Positions 60,609 to 60,727 of a stretch of DNA of 60,727 bases are shown here, in pieces. Below the pieces are notes generated by a model. It was given only the letters and a program-made list of their open reading frames with translations, ran no database searches and had not been told where the DNA came from. The stretch lies in assembly GCF_000378145.1 (NCBI RefSeq), contig NZ_KB899298.1, positions 1-60,727 on the forward strand. Reading direction: 5' to 3'. Within the stretch, counting starts at the first letter, position 1. Each line of letters opens with the position of its first letter. Source of the DNA: Saccharibacillus kuerlensis DSM 22868 (GTDB lineage Bacteria; Bacillota; Bacilli; Paenibacillales; Paenibacillaceae). The position numbers were made by a program, and so were the translations under genes.

Positions 60609-60727
60609 GAGTCTCCATCCAATTGTTTTTCACTACATTCTGATACCAATAGAAACTTTCCTTCGGCGTACGTTTCAGGCTGCGGTAATCGAGGTGAACC
60701 AGTCCAAAACGCATCCGATAGCCTTCC
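60595..60727 (-). CDS. GH1 beta-glucosidase, C-terminal end (partial)
   Basis: The minus strand at the right edge encodes 43 residues (EGYRMRFGLVHLDYRSLKRT, then PKESFYWYQNVVKNN to the stop). The RFGLVHLDY...KRTPKxSFYWY pattern is the classic end of family 1 beta-glucosidases and 6-phospho-beta-glucosidases. The 5' part lies outside the window, so the substrate class is open. The final residues (TRKEQ) are encoded by the repeat unit. Confidence 0.9.
   Translation of the reverse strand, partial: EGYRMRFGLVHLDYRSLKRTPKESFYWYQNVVKNNWMETRKEQ

Noticed and set aside
60338-60643. A 101-codon plus-strand frame across the repeats
   Set aside because: Its repetitive product arises from the tandem repeats and it overlaps the GH1 gene end on the other strand.

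Overview
This window comes from a low-to-mid-GC, Gram-positive, spore-forming bacterium of the Paenibacillaceae (Paenibacillus or Saccharibacillus type). The evidence is the 5' end of a 16S rRNA gene at the left edge, the perR/ygxA/rrn gene order also known from the Bacillus subtilis rrnD region, a YyaC-type sporulation gene, strong Shine-Dalgarno sites before almost every gene, a sigma-B module, and a load of plant-polysaccharide genes. The genus is an inference. I saw no phage, transposase, CRISPR array or tRNA gene.

Layout. 1-660: 16S rRNA (minus strand, running off the edge) with two promoters and a boxA. 661-7331: housekeeping genes on the minus strand (YgxA-like protein, GH18 hydrolase, PerR, two membrane proteins, MgtC-like protein, acetyltransferase). 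7332-10590: gatCAB, for Gln-tRNA/Asn-tRNA amidation. 10778-17232: small conserved genes, ending in spore gene yyaC. 17494-31155: a general-stress block. Small stress membrane proteins (GlsB/YeaQ-like, YtxH, DUF5665, DUF948, DUF1328) surround a minus-strand run of rsbY-like phosphatase, giant hybrid kinase (rsbK-like), CheR-type methyltransferase (rsbM-like), a second hybrid kinase, rsbV, rsbW and sigB. 31470-37042: a secreted protein, a small basic protein, an ABC-F ATPase, an MBL hydrolase and a CvfC-like HEAT protein. 37075-38958: a lysine riboswitch (L-box), intrinsic terminator and lysP permease gene. 39124-40236: secreted transglutaminase-like protein. 40517-45154: xylose utilisation (xylB, xylA, divergent xylR) with a visible operator, promoter and cre site. 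45269-46539: glutaredoxin-like protein and thioredoxin reductase. 46942-51314: uronate catabolism (kduI, DeoR-family regulator, kduD, sugar epimerase-like, SDR). 51527-55195: ArsR-family regulator plus CE2-type esterase, divergent from a GH43 xylosidase/arabinofuranosidase. 55390-59361: four-gene haem-copper quinol oxidase operon. 59928 to the end: a small membrane protein and the 3' end of a GH1 beta-glucosidase with unusual tandem repeats in its 3' region.

How the genes fit together. The right half suggests a plant-associated lifestyle: side-chain removal from xylan (CE2 esterase, GH43), xylose entry into the pentose phosphate pathway (XylA/XylB), uronate processing (KduI/KduD) and beta-glucoside hydrolysis (GH1). 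The left-centre stress block resembles the RsbK/RsbM/RsbY route to sigma-B known from Bacillus cereus, but all parts sit in one array with an additional hybrid kinase. The most interesting signals are this array, a pair of mirror-image sigma-B-type promoters between the DUF948 and DUF1328 genes, the unusual leader before the lysine riboswitch, the repeat mosaic between xylA and xylB, and 46-nt tandem repeats that begin inside the GH1 stop region. Everything here was read by eye; no alignment or folding program was run.
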